NCBI GenBank assembly: GCA_023212695.1
Contig: JALCCG010000383.1
Span: 1-16,144 of the forward strand
Length of the DNA: 16,144 nucleotides
Direction of reading: 5' to 3'
Source: Sporisorium sorghi
Lineage: Eukaryota > Basidiomycota > Ustilaginomycetes > Ustilaginales > Ustilaginaceae
The notes below the pieces were generated by a model. The model was not told the DNA's origin and ran no database searches. It worked only from the letters and a program-made list of their open reading frames with translations. Made by a program: the position numbers and the translations under genes. Numbering within the stretch: the stretch's first letter is position 1; each line of letters opens with the position of its first letter. Positions 7,766 through 16,075 of this stretch are shown piece after piece.

Positions 7766-9568
7766 ATGCCGACCAAGACGGTCTCGGGCGACGATGGCTC
7801 GACCGGCAACTCGCTGGTGCGCGCTTTCAACCGCCTCGTCATCCGCTCGACGCCCGCGCCCGCCTCGGCGTCATCCTCCTCCTCGTCTTCCTCGACATCG
7901 TCGTCGAGCCGTATATGCAAACCACTGCCGAGGCCGCCTTCGCTGCAGCGACAGCACCACAAAATAGCACAACGTTTGGATGAGGTGACGTCGCTACCGC
8001 CGTACTTGGCACACTTGGCGGGACCGTCATCCTCCTCTTTGTCGCCACCTGCTCCACCGTTTCCCAGGCCTGCCGTTCCGCACAGTCCGGCACAACAGAC
8101 GCAATCTCGTCCCCCGTCGCGGCCTGAGCCCTCCATCAGGGTCGTCTACGAGGGCTATGTCGATAGGAGGCTTCCACCTCGCCCTCCTGCCTTTGTGGCC
8201 GCAGCGAGTACGTCGCCTGGGGTCCGACCGCATCACGACTTGCCAGACAGCCTCAAGGCTGGACCCATCGTCCTCTCAACCTCGTCTTCGTCGGAGAAAG
8301 TGGCCTTTCCATGGGAGCTGGTTCCGCAGCGGAAGTCCGCCTCTCCCGGACGAAATCAGACACCAGCACAAGCGACGGACAACAAACTTCGCATTCTCAC
8401 GCCGAGCCATGGCCCGCCGGCCCAGTCGTCGCAGCGCATTCTTACGCCAACAAGGCCCCCACCGAACAACGTAAAGACGCCCCCGCGACAACGACAAGCC
8501 AGCCAGAAAGCCAGCCAGCAGGCCAGTCCGGACCAGAGCTCGCTTACCCCGAATGGTGCACAGAGCTCGGCCAGGCTTCCGCCTGTCAAAGGTCAATGCT
8601 GGGGCAAGAAGAAGGACGGATCGCGCTGCACTCGAAGGACAGCCACACCGGCGCAGTCTCCGTCCCCGTCCCGTCGCGGCGCATCAGCGCCCGCCCGGCT
8701 TTCCAGGGAGGGTACGACTGCAAGCGCGCCTCTGGTGGTCGACGACAGCTCGGACGAGGACGTTACACCACGTTCGCACACGGCCGCAACGAAGAAGAAA
8801 CGTTCGGCGACGCCCTCTGCCAAAAAGGTTGCCAGTGGCTCTGGTCTCTGCGAGGACGACGTCGGTCATTCAATGGACGAGTGGTACTGCCACCAGCATA
8901 CCGCTGGGTTCCAGAAGTGGCCGGGCTTCTACCACACTTACGTTTGCAGCGACAGTCCCGGCTCGGCTCGGTCAAGCGATAGGTTCGTCAGGTACAACGA
9001 CTGGATCGACTCTAGTCTCAAGGCCGACACGCAGGCGTTGCTTCGGACGTGCATGTCGCGCAATCTGACCGAGACGGACCGCACCGAGAAGGGATATCTC
9101 TATATCTACGAGCTCCTCGCCTGCTCGACGACCACGCATGTTTGTCTGAAGGTCGGACGGTCGAGCAAGCCATTCAGCCGGATTGGTCAGTGGCATGCGC
9201 AGTGCCAGTCCAAGCAGCCGCTTCTGCGCGTGCTGTATCCGTCCGACGACAAGCAGGAACTCATGCCGGGCATGGCATCGCCCACCATGGATGGTGTTGC
9301 CTTTAGCCGACGTTGGGAGGCGCTCGTGCATATCGAGCTGGCCGGGATCGGCAAGCGGGTCGACGAGCAGTGTCGCGACTGCGGAAAGCGTCATCGCGAG
9401 ATCTTTATGATTCCAAGATGGCTTGGGTACCGGGACGGATCGCGACAGCAGCAGCAGCAGCAGCAGGACGGCTACAACACGGCGAAGAAGATCATTCTCA
9501 AATGGCTTCGATTCGTCCAGATGCTGGCGAACCCGGACGACGCGACGGATGCAAGCGTGACGTCCTGA
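7766..9568 (+). CDS. T5orf172/DUF1766 GIY-YIG nuclease-like protein
   Basis: A 600-residue protein in one exon. The start at 7766 is the first in-frame ATG; the open frame extends further upstream without one. Residues 30-300 are low-complexity Ser/Pro/Gln, probably disordered. The C-terminal half carries a GIY-YIG-type domain of the T5orf172/DUF1766 family, which includes S. pombe Mug113: GYLYIYEL at 443-450 in place of GIY, KVGR at 462-465 in place of YIG, R472 in SRIGQW as candidate catalytic Arg, E518 in RRWEAL as candidate metal ligand, and HRE at 543-545. A probable zinc site is split: CWGKKKDGSRC at 278-288, then C375 and H378 in YCHQH. Between them lie PLVVDDSSDED (322-332), which resembles a SUMO-interacting motif, and a basic KKKR signal at 343-346. 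The family is confident. Nuclease activity, substrate and nuclear location are inference. Confidence 0.88.
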   Translation: MPTKTVSGDDGSTGNSLVRAFNRLVIRSTPAPASASSSSSSSSTSSSSRICKPLPRPPSLQRQHHKIAQRLDEVTSLPPYLAHLAGPSSSSLSPPAPPFPRPAVPHSPAQQTQSRPPSRPEPSIRVVYEGYVDRRLPPRPPAFVAAASTSPGVRPHHDLPDSLKAGPIVLSTSSSSEKVAFPWELVPQRKSASPGRNQTPAQATDNKLRILTPSHGPPAQSSQRILTPTRPPPNNVKTPPRQRQASQKASQQASPDQSSLTPNGAQSSARLPPVKGQCWGKKKDGSRCTRRTATPAQSPSPSRRGASAPARLSREGTTASAPLVVDDSSDEDVTPRSHTAATKKKRSATPSAKKVASGSGLCEDDVGHSMDEWYCHQHTAGFQKWPGFYHTYVCSDSPGSARSSDRFVRYNDWIDSSLKADTQALLRTCMSRNLTETDRTEKGYLYIYELLACSTTTHVCLKVGRSSKPFSRIGQWHAQCQSKQPLLRVLYPSDDKQELMPGMASPTMDGVAFSRRWEALVHIELAGIGKRVDEQCRDCGKRHREIFMIPRWLGYRDGSRQQQQQQQDGYNTAKKIILKWLRFVQMLANPDDATDASVTS

Positions 9569-9597
9569 AAGTATGAGACACGGCAAGAAAGCCTCGA

Positions 9598-9630
9598 CAT
9601 TGTAACATCATTGTATCATCATTGTACCAT
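9598..9630 (+). repeat. three tandem CATTGTANCAT units
   Basis: Three 11-base units lie head to tail starting 30 bases after the GIY-YIG stop codon. They differ only at the eighth base (A, T, C). Each presents a TGTA core, the invariant start of Pumilio/Puf protein sites in RNA. The position fits a 3'UTR control element, but the bases after TGTA do not match a canonical Puf3 site. Confidence 0.6.
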
Positions 9631-10110
9631 TAGAACGAGCAATCGAAACGAACGATGCCTAGCGATTCAGCGAAGGCGGAGGTCGACTGGACGAGCGAGA
9701 GAAGCGGCGGCAGATCGTCGAGCCGATCATTTTTCGAAATCGGCAATGTTAAGGTAACGAGAAATTCATGTGTTGCGGACAAAAAAAAAATACAAACTTA
9801 CAGTTTTGAATCAAGGTGCACGTGATCTGAGTCGAGTGAGCAGAGGACCTTCTCAACTGAGAAATTCGCAAAGTCCACAGCAGAGCAGTCAATGAGCAGC
9901 GACGAAGCGTAGGTCGCCTGCTACAAGCTCGAAAGCTGGAAGGTCGCAAGAGAGCGCAGCGGTGCGCCGCATCTCTCGAGAGTCACAGACGCAGCCCTGG
10001 AGCAACAGAGTCGTGGTCACCTTGGCAGTCACGCTCCTCGTCATCGTCAAGAACCTCCATCAAGCACCACCTTGCGACCCCCTTTTTCATCAACCTTTAC
10101 ACACATCAAG
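9631..10110 (+). promoter_or_regulatory. RPS2 promoter and first leader exon
   Basis: No coding sequence is seen. The left part probably ends the GIY-YIG transcript and the right part is the RPS2 promoter. From about 10000 to 10110 the plus strand becomes pyrimidine-rich and free of ATG, ending in CACATCAAG just before a consensus splice donor, which fits a non-coding first exon. GAGTCACA at 9980-9987 and CAGTCACG at 10026-10033 each match seven of eight bases of the fission yeast ribosomal-protein HomolD box (CAGTCACA); relevance in this lineage is untested. A 10-A run lies at about 9781-9790. Confidence 0.45.
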
Positions 10111-11115
10111 GTTAGTACATCCGTTTCAGCATGCATGACGGAGTCGAAGCGCGATAGGGATGCAGGGCCGGAGGACTGGCAGCACGTTGGGCGATGGGAG
10201 ATGTGGTGTTGGCAGGGATGTGTGGCGACGTGGACGAGTAGGATCGATGGTGACGGCAGCGGTACCGATAGCGATGGTAGCGGCATCGACAAAAGTGGCA
10301 GCATCGGCAGGTGGCAGAATGGCACGTACAAGCAGACGCACAGCAGCAACGCAGCAGGCCAGATGCAGACACATCAGCACAGCCTCGAGTATGGCATCGT
10401 CACCGACATACTGCAAGCAGAGCAGCCGCATCGCAACGACAACATCCCGACATAGCACAGCGTGCGATCCACTACATGTTCTCCAACGTCGACAACCTTA
10501 GTTGATCAGCAGTCAGCACAGAGTCGCGGAGCAGCACGCCTCGAGCATTGCAGCAATGGCCTCTCGTTCGATGCTCGCTAGCCTCTTGAAATTGCGCTCT
10601 CCTTGGCGTTGCAGCGGCGTCCGTTAACACGATGCTAGATGGTTGCACTGTCGACAACGGTGTTGGAGAGCTGCGACGGCATGGAGGGAACGACTCAAGG
10701 ACATGTCAGGCCGTTTCGTTGCTCCTTCGACACAACGACTGCGTCCTAGAGACGGAACACGGATAGCTATACTGCTCCTGCACTGTTGCCGGCCACTATC
10801 ATATTTCCAGCTGCCGCTTCTCGTCACTTCCCGAGATCTTCGACCTTTGCTTCCTGCTCCTGCTGCCATTTGGACACCCTTCGCTCTGCAGCATCGTCCT
10901 GCTACCATCGCTGCTTGACTGGCGTCTCAATCTCCAATGTTGGATCCGACCGTTGCGAACGGATGGTCAGACTTACTCCACCAAGATGGACTTGGCCCGT
11001 TCCAGCAACGACTACCGCGCTTCCACTCCGTCGTGTCCACATCATCTTCACGAATCTTTTCAACTGACTTTTTTTTTTTCCCATCACACCCCTTCAATTT
11101 GCTCACACACCCACA
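10111..11115 (+). other. probable 5'UTR intron of RPS2 (1005 nt)
   Basis: The donor is AAG|GTTAGT at 10111. The acceptor is CACCCACAG ending at 11115, with an 11-T run at 11069-11079 and a CTGAC branch site at 11064-11068. Splicing would join CACATCAAG to AATCAAG directly before the RPS2 ATG. About twenty ATG triplets occur inside this stretch and none in the proposed flanking leader exons, which supports removal. No snoRNA boxes were recognised inside. The donor choice is less certain than the acceptor. Confidence 0.65.
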
Positions 11116-11123
11116 GAATCAAG

Positions 11124-11900
11124 ATGGCTGACGCTGCTCCCCGTGGACGTGGCGGTTTCGGACGTGACCGCGGTGGACGAGGCCGCCGTGGCCCCCGTCG
11201 TGGTGGTCGCCGTGATGGCGAGAAGGAGGAGTGGGTCCCCGTCACCTCGGTCGGCCGACTGGTCAAGGACGGCAAGATCAAGTCGATCGAGGAGATCTAC
11301 CTCTTCTCTCTTCCTATTAAGGAGTACCAGATTATCGACCTGCTGCTGCCCAAGCTCAAGGACGAGGTGATGAAGATCATGCCCGTTCAGAAGCAGACGC
11401 GCGCTGGTCAGCGTACGCGCTTCAAGGCTTTCGTTGCCGTCGGTGACTCGGACGGTCACCTGGGTCTGGGTGTCAAGTGCGCCAAGGAGGTGGCCACTGC
11501 CATCCGTGGTGCCATCATTGTCGCCAAGCTCTCGACCATCCCCGTTCGTCGTGGTTACTGGGGTAACGCTCTTGGTGAGCCGCACACCGTGCCCATGAAG
11601 GTGTCGGGCAAGACTGCTTCGGTCATGTGCCGTCTGGTGCCTGCTCCTCGTGGTACCGGTATCGTCGCTGCTCCTGCTTCCAAGCGCATGCTCCAGCTCG
11701 CCGGTATCGAGGACTGCTACACCCAGTCGTCCGGTCAGACCGCCACGATGGGCAACTTCTTGAAGGCCACCTTCGAGGCCGTCTCCAAGACCTACGCCTT
11801 CCTTACGCCCAACCTGTGGCGCGACATTGCTCCCCCTGCTACGCCGTACGTCGAGTTCGCCTCGCACCTCGCCCGCACCCAGAAGAAGTCGCTCTACTAG
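11124..11900 (+). CDS. RPS2: 40S ribosomal protein S2 (uS5)
   Basis: A cytosolic small-subunit protein of 258 residues (yeast Rps2 has 254), involved in decoding accuracy and 40S assembly. The N-terminus is an RGG-rich tail (residues 7-31), a region arginine-methylated in other eukaryotes. The S5 double-stranded-RNA-binding fold follows: [22 protein letters not shown] at 87-108 is strongly conserved, as are [20 protein letters not shown] and [10 protein letters not shown] up to 148. The C-terminal domain has [13 protein letters not shown] at 172-184 and [11 protein letters not shown] at 210-220. The start at 11124 gives the conserved [11 protein letters not shown]-terminus; the open frame upstream of it reads through the probable intron end and is not coding. 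The coding region has no intron. Codon use is strongly biased to C-ending codons, as expected for a highly expressed gene. Confidence 0.98.
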   Translation: MADAAPRGRGGFGRDRGGRGRRGPRRGGRRDGEKEEWVPVTSVGRLVKDGKIKSIEEIYLFSLPIKEYQIIDLLLPKLKDEVMKIMPVQKQTRAGQRTRFKAFVAVGDSDGHLGLGVKCAKEVATAIRGAIIVAKLSTIPVRRGYWGNALGEPHTVPMKVSGKTASVMCRLVPAPRGTGIVAAPASKRMLQLAGIEDCYTQSSGQTATMGNFLKATFEAVSKTYAFLTPNLWRDIAPPATPYVEFASHLARTQKKSLY

Positions 11901-12095
11901 ATGTAGTGTCCTTCGGCTGAATGTGGCGCGCGGTCGAGCTGAGGCTTTCGACTGTCGTCCCCGGGTCCGCTTCACCCTCGCGCCTTTTTGTTGTGAAGTG
12001 GACCTGATCCCTCTCGCCCTCTCCGTTCCCCCAGCTCCCCCTTTTCCCCCTTTCCTATAAGTTTCTCTTGTTCGCCTCGTAGGCGATCTGTACTT

Positions 12096-12124
12096 TGCAT
12101 ATATATGCACACACACACACACAC
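12096..12124 (+). terminator. candidate RPS2 polyadenylation element
   Basis: A 14-base perfect palindrome, TGCATATATATGCA, at 12096-12109 is followed by an AC run to about 12124 and then AAAATATGA. TATATA is the classic yeast polyadenylation efficiency element, and the position about 200 bases past the RPS2 stop is reasonable. This is inferred from yeast; basidiomycete signals are less defined. Confidence 0.3.
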
Positions 12125-12366
12125 CCAAAAATATGAGGCATCGTCGTATGCGTTCTTGTTCCATTTCAAATGTGCGTGGTTCTTGTTCGTGCTGAAGCGT
12201 TGTACTCGGCGTGCGGTTGTCAGTGACCCCAGAAGGACGTCAAGAAGGGTCTGTCATAGGGTCAGAGGCACAAGCGAGAGAGTTTGCAGTCGATGCTGAG
12301 GGTGGACGTCGGACGGTAGACGAGTAAAAAAAAAAACGAAAGTTGTTAGGCTCTCAGGTGACACAT

Positions 12367-12383
12367 TTAGCAAAATTTGCTAA
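12367..12383. promoter_or_regulatory. TTAGCAAA-A-TTTGCTAA inverted repeat
   Basis: A perfect 8-1-8 inverted repeat lies about 255 bases upstream of the ATP17 start in otherwise GC-rich DNA. It could bind a dimeric factor. No matching known site is recognised. Confidence 0.35.
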
Positions 12384-12637
12384 GACGGTTCGTGCGCGTG
12401 TGGTGATGATCGAAGCGGGCGAAATAGGGTCAAACGGAGCGAGGCCGAAATCGGCGATTCGAGTTGAGTCGAGAAGACGCTTCGGAACCGTTTTTCGACG
12501 AATCGCCAGTTCGGTCGCTCGCACGTCTTTGCGCTTGCAGGCGGCAGCGCAGTGTAGCGCTCCATCGTTGTCGCTGACACCAATCATCTCCCTACTCTTC
12601 ACCTCCACCACCCCTCACCCACCTTTACCGTATAACA

Positions 12638-13115
12638 ATGTTCGCCCGCACCTTGCGCCAGCCAACCACCCTCATCCGCCAGCGCGGCGTGCGTGCGCAG
12701 TCGACGCTGCCCATCCCGCCCAAGATCGCCACGCCCAAGAGCGCGCAGGGCCCCGGCGGCTCGTTGGCGCGCATGGAGAGCGTCGTCGGCTTCTACAAGA
12801 GCCTCCCCAAGGGCCAGGCCCCGCAGAAGCGCGGCGGCGGCATCAAGGCCCGCTACTTCGACGGCGACAACGCTTCGGGCAAGCCCATCGTGGCTACGCT
12901 GTTCGGCATGTTCTTGATCGGATACTCGATCGACTACGCTACGCACCTGCGTGAGTATCTGCCTAGATGAGGCGAGGGGCTGCGGTGATGAAGCCCATAA
13001 GAGCCGCGCCACGCATCGCACTGACGGCGAGGTTTGCTGTAAATCAACGCCATACTGACCCATTCTTTTTGTCTCGTTGCGCTGAACAGGTCACCACAAG
13101 AACAACCACCACTAA
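12638..13115 (+). CDS. ATP17: Mitochondrial ATP synthase subunit f (spliced)
   Basis: A subunit of the membrane Fo part of mitochondrial ATP synthase. The coding sequence is 12638-12950 joined to 13090-13115, giving 112 residues. The first 22 residues (MFARTLRQPTTLIRQRGVRA and on) are rich in Arg, Thr and Ser without acidic residues, a typical mitochondrial presequence. VVGFYKSLPKGQAPQK at 49-64 is the family signature, and one membrane segment spans about 83-100 (PIVATLFGMFLIGYSIDY). Splicing is supported by donor C|GTGAGT, branch site TACTGAC and acceptor ACAG, and yields the His-rich end HLRHHKNNHH, similar to other fungal f subunits. Without splicing the frame would stop after HLREYLPR at 110 residues. 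The gene faces Pol kappa tail to tail, 276 bases apart. Confidence 0.93.
12951..13089 (+). other. spliceosomal intron in ATP17 (139 nt)
   Basis: The intron runs from GTGAGT at 12951 to ACAG ending at 13089. The branch site TACTGAC at 13053-13059 is close to the ideal yeast sequence, and a pyrimidine-rich stretch lies between it and the acceptor. It splits an Arg codon (C|GT); the intron's own first two bases are also GT, so that residue is the same spliced or unspliced. Confidence 0.92.
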
Positions 13116-13391
13116 ATCTCCCATCAGCCCAACCTTGGTGCCACCCCGTAGCACAATCTTCTTGTCGCTCCGTGATCATACAGGCAGCCTGACCGAATCG
13201 AACAAATGAAATCCTCACACTCCAGCTTGCCCGCACACTGGCATGCCCAGACGCGACGCAATCTCCTGAAACTTACAAAGACATCGACATTGCAGACGGT
13301 ACAAATACAAAGGAGGATACGGTGGAAGGTCTTCCAGAATAAAAACAGCCAGCATCGGCAAAGGTGGAAAAGAAAGCGTCTGGCTAGGGGC
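13116..13391. other. tail-to-tail spacer between ATP17 and Pol kappa
   Basis: These 276 bases hold the 3'UTRs of two convergent genes. No further gene is seen. The two transcripts may overlap here, as is common in compact fungal genomes. Confidence 0.6.
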
Positions 13392-15407
13392 TCAACGGGA
13401 TCGCCGAACAAACGAGTCGAGCGGCCCGCGCTTCTTTTTCGTGGTGGACGCTTCGGCTCGCTGCTGCTGCTGCGAGGGTGCAACTGTGCCGAGCTGCGAC
13501 TGATTGAGACAGGCGTCGATGTGTGCGTTGAGCTGGTCGTTTGAGCCGTGCACTGTCTGGGCGCAGATAGGACACTGCACGGCTGTTTGTGATGGAGGCG
13601 GCGGCTTGATTTGCATTTGATCCGCCTCGCCAGCGAGCTTGGAAGCGGAAGGCTTCTCGTCCGCCTCGTTCGCGGGCTGCCCCTTTGTCGGTGTCTGCTG
13701 ACGGGATCGGTTAGATGGGCTGTCTTGACTGAGATCGTGTACCTCGTTGAAGGGATCTGCGGTGCCTTCTAGCGACTGTTTTATGGCCAGAGCGAGTTGG
13801 CGCTCTTCTTCCTCTTGCCACTCTTGTGCGGTCCTGCGCAGTCTTGGCCCGCTTGTCCCTTCCGCCTTGCCTTGCGCTTCACTCTCCGAAGCCTTCGACT
13901 GAAACAATTTCCTCAACCTCTCCTCGCCAGCAGCAGCACGGCGAAGGTCGACCAGCTGCGTGACACGCACTCCAATCAGACGGAGCGATAGCTGCCCCTC
14001 GCGTTCAATCTCTTGGAGCAGCAGCGAGCTGGTGATATCGTACAACTCCTCTGCGCGATGCACCAACCTGGTCGATGTGCGAGCGCGAGAGAATCGCTGA
14101 TAGTTGTCGCGCTTGGCAACGAGGGTGATGGTCTTGCCCTTGAGATCGAGCCGCTCCAAGTCCTGCTCGACACGCTGCGCCGACTCCTTGAGAAGTTCCA
14201 GCAGCGCTTGCGTATCGGATGTGGGGCTGAAGGTGTGTTCGCGACCCACGCTTTTGCGTTCCTCGCGCTTGCTGGGCTCGACGACAGTGTTACCGATCCC
14301 AAGATGTGCCTTGATGAGCCACTCGATCTTGCCGTCAAAGGCGAGCCAGAGCTCGACGCGCTTGTTCCAGATCTCTCCACACGTGGTGACGCCAAGGCTC
14401 TCGAGGATGCGCTCGTTGACACGGCCGATGCCCGGGATCTTGCGGCAGGGCAGGTCGCGCATAAAGTCGACGATGGCTTTGCGGTCCGGCTGCACACGAA
14501 ATTGACCGTCAGGCTTGTTGCTGTCCGACGAGATCTTGGCGAGCATGGTGTTGGGAGCAATACCGACACTGACGGCGAGCTGGGTCTCGCTTCGGACCTG
14601 GTCGCGCAGCTGTTGGACCACCTGATCGATCGTTCCTCCGTGCTGCTCGACGTATTCGGTAATGTCGAGGTAGGCCTCGTCGAGCGAAGCCTTGGCCAGG
14701 TTTTCGTCGTACTGTTCAAAGACAGCCATGACTTTTTGACTTGCTTGGACGTAGCTCTGCATGTCGTTCTTGACAACAATCAGATGCGGACACAGCGCCT
14801 TTGCGACAAAGACAGCCATGCCACTGCGTACGCCGTATCCTCTTCGAGCTTCGTAGGAGGCGGTGACGAGGACGCCCGATCCCACTCCGAAGCACTTTCC
14901 TTTGAGCGAAGGATCCCTTGCGAGCTCTACGGCGGCGTAGAACATGTCAATGTCGGTGTGCAGAATGGTGCGGGACAGATCCCGGCTGTTCTCGAGGCGT
15001 GTGGCCAGATCCTCGATCTTGCGTTCGATCGACTGCCACTCTGCACTTCCGGGAGGAAGCTGAAGTAGCTTCTGGTCTCGACGTGCCAACAAGGCATTGA
15101 TACGCTCCGTAGTCTGAGCATCTTTTTTACGCTCGTTTTCGAAAAACTTGCTACCCTTGGAGACCTCGTAGATGATCCTGTTGACCTCGTCCTGATCCTT
15201 AGCTAGTCCTGCTTTGGCTGAAGACGGACCAGCCATCCGTTTGCGCAAGCTAGCGAGCGCAGCATCCTCGGCTGAGCTTGACGTAGGAGGTTGTGGATCG
15301 AGCTTTTGCTTTTTGCGTGGCGATGTGGTGGGAGATGGAGCAGTAGGATCGTTGCTGGGATCGTCGAATACGTCGCTGTTGGCGTCTCTATCTCGGAAGA
15401 AGTTCAT
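13392..15407 (-). CDS. POLK: DNA polymerase kappa (Y-family, DinB type)
   Basis: A nuclear translesion DNA polymerase of 671 residues in one exon. The N-terminal clasp typical of Pol kappa is at about 73-110 (EVNRIIYEVSKGSKFFENER). Catalytic residues are visible: D152 in HTDIDMFYAAVE, with steric-gate Y157, and D243/E244 in SLDEAYLD. SVGIAPNTMLAKISSDSNKPDGQ follows at about 280-302, then a helix-hairpin-helix thumb motif PGIGRVNERILESLG at 325-339 and the little-finger domain to about 485. The tail adds a UIM-like helix at 531-547 (EEEERQLALAIKQSLE), a UBZ-type zinc finger using C612, C615, H629 and C633, and a PIP-like end GPLDSFV after KKKR. A basic signal RKKQK is at 31-35. It lacks the insert found between palm motifs in human Pol kappa. 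The fission yeast counterpart is known as Kpa1/Mug40. It probably bypasses minor-groove lesions; that is from the family. Confidence 0.96.
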   Translation of the reverse strand: MNFFRDRDANSDVFDDPSNDPTAPSPTTSPRKKQKLDPQPPTSSSAEDAALASLRKRMAGPSSAKAGLAKDQDEVNRIIYEVSKGSKFFENERKKDAQTTERINALLARRDQKLLQLPPGSAEWQSIERKIEDLATRLENSRDLSRTILHTDIDMFYAAVELARDPSLKGKCFGVGSGVLVTASYEARRGYGVRSGMAVFVAKALCPHLIVVKNDMQSYVQASQKVMAVFEQYDENLAKASLDEAYLDITEYVEQHGGTIDQVVQQLRDQVRSETQLAVSVGIAPNTMLAKISSDSNKPDGQFRVQPDRKAIVDFMRDLPCRKIPGIGRVNERILESLGVTTCGEIWNKRVELWLAFDGKIEWLIKAHLGIGNTVVEPSKREERKSVGREHTFSPTSDTQALLELLKESAQRVEQDLERLDLKGKTITLVAKRDNYQRFSRARTSTRLVHRAEELYDITSSLLLQEIEREGQLSLRLIGVRVTQLVDLRRAAAGEERLRKLFQSKASESEAQGKAEGTSGPRLRRTAQEWQEEEERQLALAIKQSLEGTADPFNEVHDLSQDSPSNRSRQQTPTKGQPANEADEKPSASKLAGEADQMQIKPPPPSQTAVQCPICAQTVHGSNDQLNAHIDACLNQSQLGTVAPSQQQQRAEASTTKKKRGPLDSFVRRSR

Positions 15408-15735
15408 GTTGATATTGTGGGCGGGGCATGGGTAAGCGCATCATGGGCGAGCCGCAGCGAATCGCTTCAGGACGGGGCTATGGTTTGCATGTCGTTGATG
15501 GTCGTGCTGAGTCAATGTCAGAAAAAAGGACGCTGAACTGCTTTGAATTCAGCTGCGCCGTCATTTTTGTGAATTTGAGGGGCACAGCGCAGGCAAGCAG
15601 CGTACAACAAGCAGCGCACAAGAGCACAGTCAGGTGAAACAGTCCCACAAGGGTCCAATTCAAGGCGAACGGGACACTTAAACTTGCACAAGGCTCAGTT
15701 TCTGTCCACCATCTCCTACTGTAACAACCTGCGGA

Positions 15736-15765
<30 letters not shown>
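15736..15765 (+). repeat. (GCT)10 microsatellite
   Basis: Ten perfect GCT triplets lie about 330-360 bases upstream of the Pol kappa start. On the minus strand the repeat reads AGC, the same class as the one at 5487-5522. Confidence 0.95.
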
Positions 15766-15769
<4 letters not shown>

Positions 15770-16035
15770 CTCTCGACTTCATCTAGCAACACCACCGCAA
15801 ACATTCGCTGGCACAGCGCTTTCGTTCATTAACAACGCCAACGTCCCACCCACACCGGCTTACTGGTGGTCGCGCGCGCGCACAAACACCACACTTGGAT
15901 CATCACGTCGCCATCTACATCTCGTCAGCGCATCCAGGCTCGTCATTCTTCTCGTTCGGATCGAGCTTCTCTTTTCGCCCACGCTGTCATCTCATGTCGG
16001 CCTCGATGTCGATCCTCATCGCCTGATCGTCTGAT

Positions 16036-16037
<2 letters not shown>

Positions 16038-16075
<38 letters not shown>

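Larger units (their letters stand above)
11901..12637 (+). other. RPS2 3'UTR and ATP17 promoter
   Basis: No gene is seen in this 737-base interval. The first part is the RPS2 3'UTR, with a long pyrimidine-rich stretch at about 12000-12080 and a palindromic TA-rich element followed by a CA run. From about 12300 the sequence should be ATP17 promoter: it has an A-rich run at 12326-12336, a 17-base near-palindrome at 12367-12383 and a C/T-rich leader at about 12585-12630 just before the start codon. Confidence 0.55.

Noticed and set aside
10072..10455. Plus-strand 127-residue frame in the RPS2 upstream region
   Set aside because: It starts without an ATG, crosses the probable splice donor and has no recognisable domain.
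11103..12164. Minus-strand open frame of 353 residues across RPS2
   Set aside because: It mirrors the highly conserved RPS2 coding strand and extends into non-coding DNA; GC-rich codon bias explains the lack of stops.
15478..15804. Minus-strand 108-residue frame with a poly-Ser run
   Set aside because: The poly-Ser comes from the (GCT)10 repeat; no domain is visible and it lies in the Pol kappa upstream region.
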